From Perognathus longimembris pacificus (lineage: Eukaryota; Chordata; Mammalia; Rodentia; Heteromyidae): a stretch of DNA of 64,000 bases. The notes beneath the pieces were generated by a model. That model did no database searches and was not told where the DNA came from. It saw only the letters and a program-made list of their open reading frames with translations. The position numbers and the translations under genes were made by a program. Each line of letters begins with the position of its first letter. The stretch's first letter is position 1. The DNA is taken from NCBI RefSeq assembly GCF_023159225.1, contig NC_063188.1, positions 14,343,086 to 14,407,085 on the forward strand. Reading direction: 5' to 3'. This document shows, in pieces, positions 60,342 through 64,000 of the stretch.

Positions 60342-60947
60342 GGTTTGGTGTGGAAAGATGTGGTTTACTTTTTTGAGCCAGGATCTGGTAGTGCAGCTCA
60401 GAAGGCCACCACATGTAGGTTTTTGTTGTTGTTTGTTTCTTCTCTTCATGTACTAGAAAGCCCCAGAACATTTCATCTGATGTCCTAAGATACCTGTGGG
60501 ATGAAACAAACATTTAAATCAATTTAACCGTATTTAGAAGTAGCCACAGTTGAATTTGTACCTGTCAAAGAGAAAGCCAGCCACATTAGCTTAGAAGAAG
60601 AGAGTAGATACATTTTTAAAAGCATTGAATAGCAATATTTCTTTTCTTAAGAATGAAGCTGGACACATAATGGAAATTTCAGAAATCGAACAACTTCATA
60701 TACCAGTTTTCTTGCTCCATATCTACATGGTCATGCATATAGTTCTTGTTATTAGCAGTAGGACTGAATTTAATCTCTCCCTCCCACATACCAAAACAGT
60801 AACTTCAATATATTATTCCTGGTTTGGAAATCTTTGGTTTTGTGCTCTAAGCGTTTGCTGAAGTATTTTTTCCCAGTGCTTCCTCATATGTTCAGATTCT
60901 GCACGTCATTGTCAAATCACAACCAGCTACATTGCTTCTCCCTTTTT

Positions 60948-61013
60948 CTTGGCGGTACTTGGATTTGAACTCAGGGCTCAATACTTGCTTGGCAAGTTCA
61001 TGTCCCCAGTCCT
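60948..61013 (-). mobile_element. ID-like SINE monomer
   Basis: TTGGCGGTACTTGGATTTGA ACTCAGGG to CATGTCCCCAGTCC, antisense and diverged. Confidence 0.5.
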
Positions 61014-61071
61014 CTGTTGCTTTCATTCTTTAAGCATAGTTAAAATAATCTTCATTTAAAGTCAATCCTAG

Positions 61072-61157
61072 GTTGGGGGAGATAGCCCAGTAGTAAATTT
61101 AATACTTGCCTAGCATTCGTGAGGCCCTGGGATCTATCTGTAGCACCATAAAAAAGG
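61072..61157 (+). mobile_element. ID-like SINE monomer
   Basis: GGTTGGGGGAGATAGCCCAG TAGTAAATT to GTAGCACCATAAAAAAGG; sense, without a Geo monomer. Confidence 0.6.
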
Positions 61158-61430
61158 AAACAGTATAAGATCTGTCTAGTAAATCTAATGCCTGTCTTTC
61201 CTCAGGTCCTTCCATTGATTGCTTCTCCATATTATGGGCCATATTTTCTTTGGATTCTCAACATAAAAATCTCCATTTGTCCATGAGGATGTAAAATAGA
61301 TATTTTTGAAATTATTTTGCATTTATGGGAGCATTGCACTTGCAAAATCCACTCTCATAGCTTTGAAAATACCTATTTGAGTTTATTACATTTGATCCTT
61401 AAGGCAGCCCGGTATTTTTGCCAGGGCAGA

Positions 61431-61432
61431 GA

Positions 61433-61480
<48 letters not shown>

Positions 61481-61481
61481 T
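61431..61481. repeat. (ATT)n microsatellite
   Basis: About 16 units at the tail of the next SINE, so probably grown from its A-rich tail. Confidence 0.97.
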
Positions 61482-61645
61482 TGCCAGTCCTTGGCCTGAA
61501 CTCAGGGCCTGAGCTTCTTTTTGCTCAAGGCTAGCACCCTACAGCACCACTTCCAGCTTTTTCTGTGTATGTGGTACTGAGGAGAACCTAGGACTTCATG
61601 CATGCTAGGCAAGCACTGTACCACTAAGCCACATTCCCAGCCCTA
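61482..61645 (-). mobile_element. IDL-Geo dimeric SINE, internally deleted
   Basis: Antisense, TTTGCCAGTCCTTGGCCTGA to CACATTCCCAGCCC, lacking parts of the right monomer. Confidence 0.87.
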
Positions 61646-62116
61646 CTTTTATTATTCTTTTACAGAAGAAAAAACTGCAGCATCTTGGCCAAGGACTGTC
61701 CCTCTGATGCCATATGTTGAATGTTTCTCCCTGTCTTTTACATTGAACCTGCTGCCATTGATAAGTCCTCTTTATTATTTTATGTACAAACTCAGTTTGA
61801 TTTCTTTCATTCTTTTTGTTTGCTATTGCTCCAGATAAGTTATTAAAACAGGTTCTAAATTTTCATAAAAGCTCTTGGAACAGTTTTTGTTAAAAATTCT
61901 TTGGTGAAGTAAATGAAGTAAAAGAACAGTCACATTTACTTAAAACCATAAATGTATATGTAGCTTTATTTCTGGCTCCTATGAAAAGTCTTCATTTGGG
62001 AGAAATTCATTTGTAGTCTGGTTTATTTTATATGTTCCTTTACTTCACTTTTTCTTTTCTTTTGTTGTTGTTTCAGTGGCTTGATGGGTTTTCTTTTCTA
62101 TTCTTTTCCTTTCTTT

Positions 62117-62352
62117 GGGGGGTGTGCCAGTCTTGGGACTTGAACTCAGGGCCTGGGCGCTGCCCCTTAGCTTTTTAGTTTAAGGGAGGCACTCTAGCCA
62201 CAGCTCTACTTCTGGCTGTTTTTGGTTAACTGGAGATAAGGATCTCATCATTTCTTATCTTGGGCTTCCCTGGGCTGGCCCTGAACTGCAATCCTCAGAT
62301 CTCAGCCTCCTGAGTAGCTAGGATGACAGGCGTGAGCCACTGGCAACCAGCT
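62117..62352 (-). mobile_element. B1-Geo dimeric SINE
   Basis: Antisense, GTGTGCCAGTCTTGGGACTT to GCGTGAGCCACTGGCAACCAG. Confidence 0.87.
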
Positions 62353-62624
62353 GTTTAATAGTTCGATTTTTAATGTACCAAAGCTTTTTCTCGTGGAGAA
62401 TTTGAGTTAAAATGAAAGATAACTGTCAGTTAAAATTTAACTTTAAAGAAGGATAGAGACAAGGTCTAATGTGAAGTACCTTACCTTGACAGACATCCTG
62501 TACACACCAAAATATATCTTCTGCCTGTGTATTCAGCTCTGCAGTCCCTACTACCAGTGATTCCTTTTGAAACTATTCTTTCCAGAAGGCTCTGTGTAGA
62601 GACATAGTTTACTAGATGGGCGTC

Positions 62625-62800
62625 ATCGCTTAAGCCATTAGTCAGCATCAACAAAAGCATCTGGTGTTTAGTCACTGGCTCTTGTGTACCCAGGCATTGT
62701 GCCAAATTACCTCCTCATGATAGACTGTCTGAGGTACATGACATGATCTCCATTTGAGAAATGTGGACATTCATTCTTGGACATTTAAAATTATGAAGAA
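62625..62800 (-). mobile_element. Possible MIR remnant
   Basis: GTGTACCCAGGCATTGTGCC and CATGATCTCCATTTGAGAAA TG fit antisense MIR weakly. Confidence 0.4.
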
Positions 62801-62932
62801 CAGGACCCTGAGTAAATAACATGTAGGTTTGAGAAGGGTAAAGGATCTGAAGTATGGCAAAGGCACCTGTGTTAGATGAGTGAATTGACATACTTGGCAC
62901 ATGCAGGGGCCACTTAAAAAGACTGGTTCTTG

Positions 62933-63152
62933 CCAGGCACTGGTGGCTCATGCTTGTAATCCTTGCTACTCAAGAGACTGAGATCTGAGGATCATGGTTC
63001 AAAGCCAGGCTGGGCAGGAAAGTCTATGAGACTCTTGAATCTCCAAAAAGCCAGATGTGGAGGTGTGGCTCAAGTGGTAGAATGCTAGCCTTGAGCAAAG
63101 AAGCTCAGAGACAGTACCTAGGCCCTGAATTCAAACCCCAGAACAGACATTT
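62933..63152 (+). mobile_element. B1-Geo dimeric SINE
   Basis: Sense, GCCAGGCACTGGTGGCTCAT to AAACCCCAGAACAGAC and A(n). Confidence 0.88.
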
Positions 63153-63518
63153 TAAAAAAAGACTGTCTTTTTCAGTGAAGCTAGCAGAGAAGACCCATCT
63201 TTTCCAATTGAAGATACTATGTTTTTGTTATTTCTCTCTGGGACAAGTAGTGAGAAGTGCTATAAATTACAAGGATGCAAAAACACATATGTGGAAGATG
63301 AGAGTTGTGTAACTATCAAAGAGGTAGCAAGTGACATTTCTACCTACACATTCAAATTTCAGTGTTTGGATATGGTTCTCTGAAAGCAAGGTGATAGTTT
63401 TTTTCTAAGTGTGAAATTATCTAAAGAAGATAATACTTAAATACTTTAAATGGAGGAGCTGTTTCCCAGTTCAGTTAATGGAGGGTTTTTTTTTGTTTTT
63501 TTTTTTTGTTTGTTTGTT

Positions 63519-63753
63519 TTTTGTCAGTGATGGGGCTTGAACTCTGGGCCTGGATGCTGTCCCTGAGCTCTTCAACTCAAGGCTAGCACTTTACCACTTT
63601 GAGCCACAGTGCCACTTCTGGTTTTCTGGTAGTTAATTGGAGATGAGTCTCATGGACTTTCCTTCCCCGAGCTGGCTTTGAACCAGGATCCTCAGGTCTC
63701 AGCTTCCTGAGTAGCTAGGATCAGAGGTGTGAGTCACCACCAGCACTCATCTT
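63519..63753 (-). mobile_element. B1-Geo dimeric SINE
   Basis: Antisense, TTTTGTCAGTGATGGGGCTT to GTGTGAGTCACCACCAGCACTC. Confidence 0.87.
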
Positions 63754-64000
63754 GGATTTTTTTTAATGTCTCTCTGGTGTACCTAGAAATAAGAATCAGA
63801 CATCAAGCTGCTGTAGGGTGAAGCAGAGACATGTTTTGGAAAGATGGAAGACTTGGTTAGCAGAAACATTAGCCTTCTCCCAACTCTTACGGCCCTCTAG
63901 GCTTTACATGACTTTTTACAACAGTTAGCTATTTACTATCCATTGATTAAGGTGTCTGTATAATTGTGAGTACCTATGCATATGAACTTGTTGGGCACTC

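Overview
The window is mammalian genomic DNA carrying part of the glypican-3 gene (GPC3, X-linked in placental mammals) on the + strand. Only two stretches are convincingly protein-coding: a 126-base exon at 4156-4281 and a 121-base exon at 24963-25083. They join in frame and encode about 82 residues of the C-terminal part of the GPC3 core protein; by my recollection of the eight-exon gene they are exons 6 and 7. The last exon (glycosaminoglycan-attachment and GPI-anchor region) is not in the window. Everything else is the end of intron 5, all of intron 6 (20.7 kb) and the first 39 kb of intron 7. The other long reading frames are SINE, LTR or microsatellite translations. The organism looks like a geomyoid rodent (kangaroo rat, pocket mouse or pocket gopher group). 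Well over fifty dimeric SINEs share one right-hand monomer, joined either to an ID/tRNA-Ala-like left monomer (the published IDL-Geo family of Geomyoidea) or to a 7SL/B1-like left monomer. Species cannot be fixed from the sequence alone. Layout: 1-4155, intron 5 with an antisense L1 remnant, MIR and SINEs. 4282-24962, intron 6 with a young solo LTR (7137-7621, 6-bp target duplication), dense SINEs to 19.7 kb, a SINE-poor stretch from 19.7 to 23.8 kb, then a promoter-like patch (CGCG palindrome, GC box, TATA, initiator) followed by a long hairpin at 23.8-24.2 kb. 25084-64000, intron 7 with a second solo LTR (30255-30757, 5-bp target duplication), a SINE cluster and long homopyrimidine tract at 37.3-38.4 kb, SINE-poor stretches at 38.4-42.4 and 47.5-50.1 kb, and a local duplication in which about 220 bases near 51.3-51.5 kb were copied into a SINE at 50.2-50.4 kb. 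Most notable: (1) the exon 7 frame stays open 465 bases into intron 7, so intron retention would give a GPC3 form with a new hydrophobic 155-residue tail in place of the GAG and GPI region; (2) the templated duplication; (3) the promoter-plus-hairpin patch in intron 6; (4) the modular SINE system, whose shared right monomer carries tRNA-like A and B boxes. No new multi-gene system, CRISPR array, functional tRNA or rRNA gene, or intact retroelement was found.
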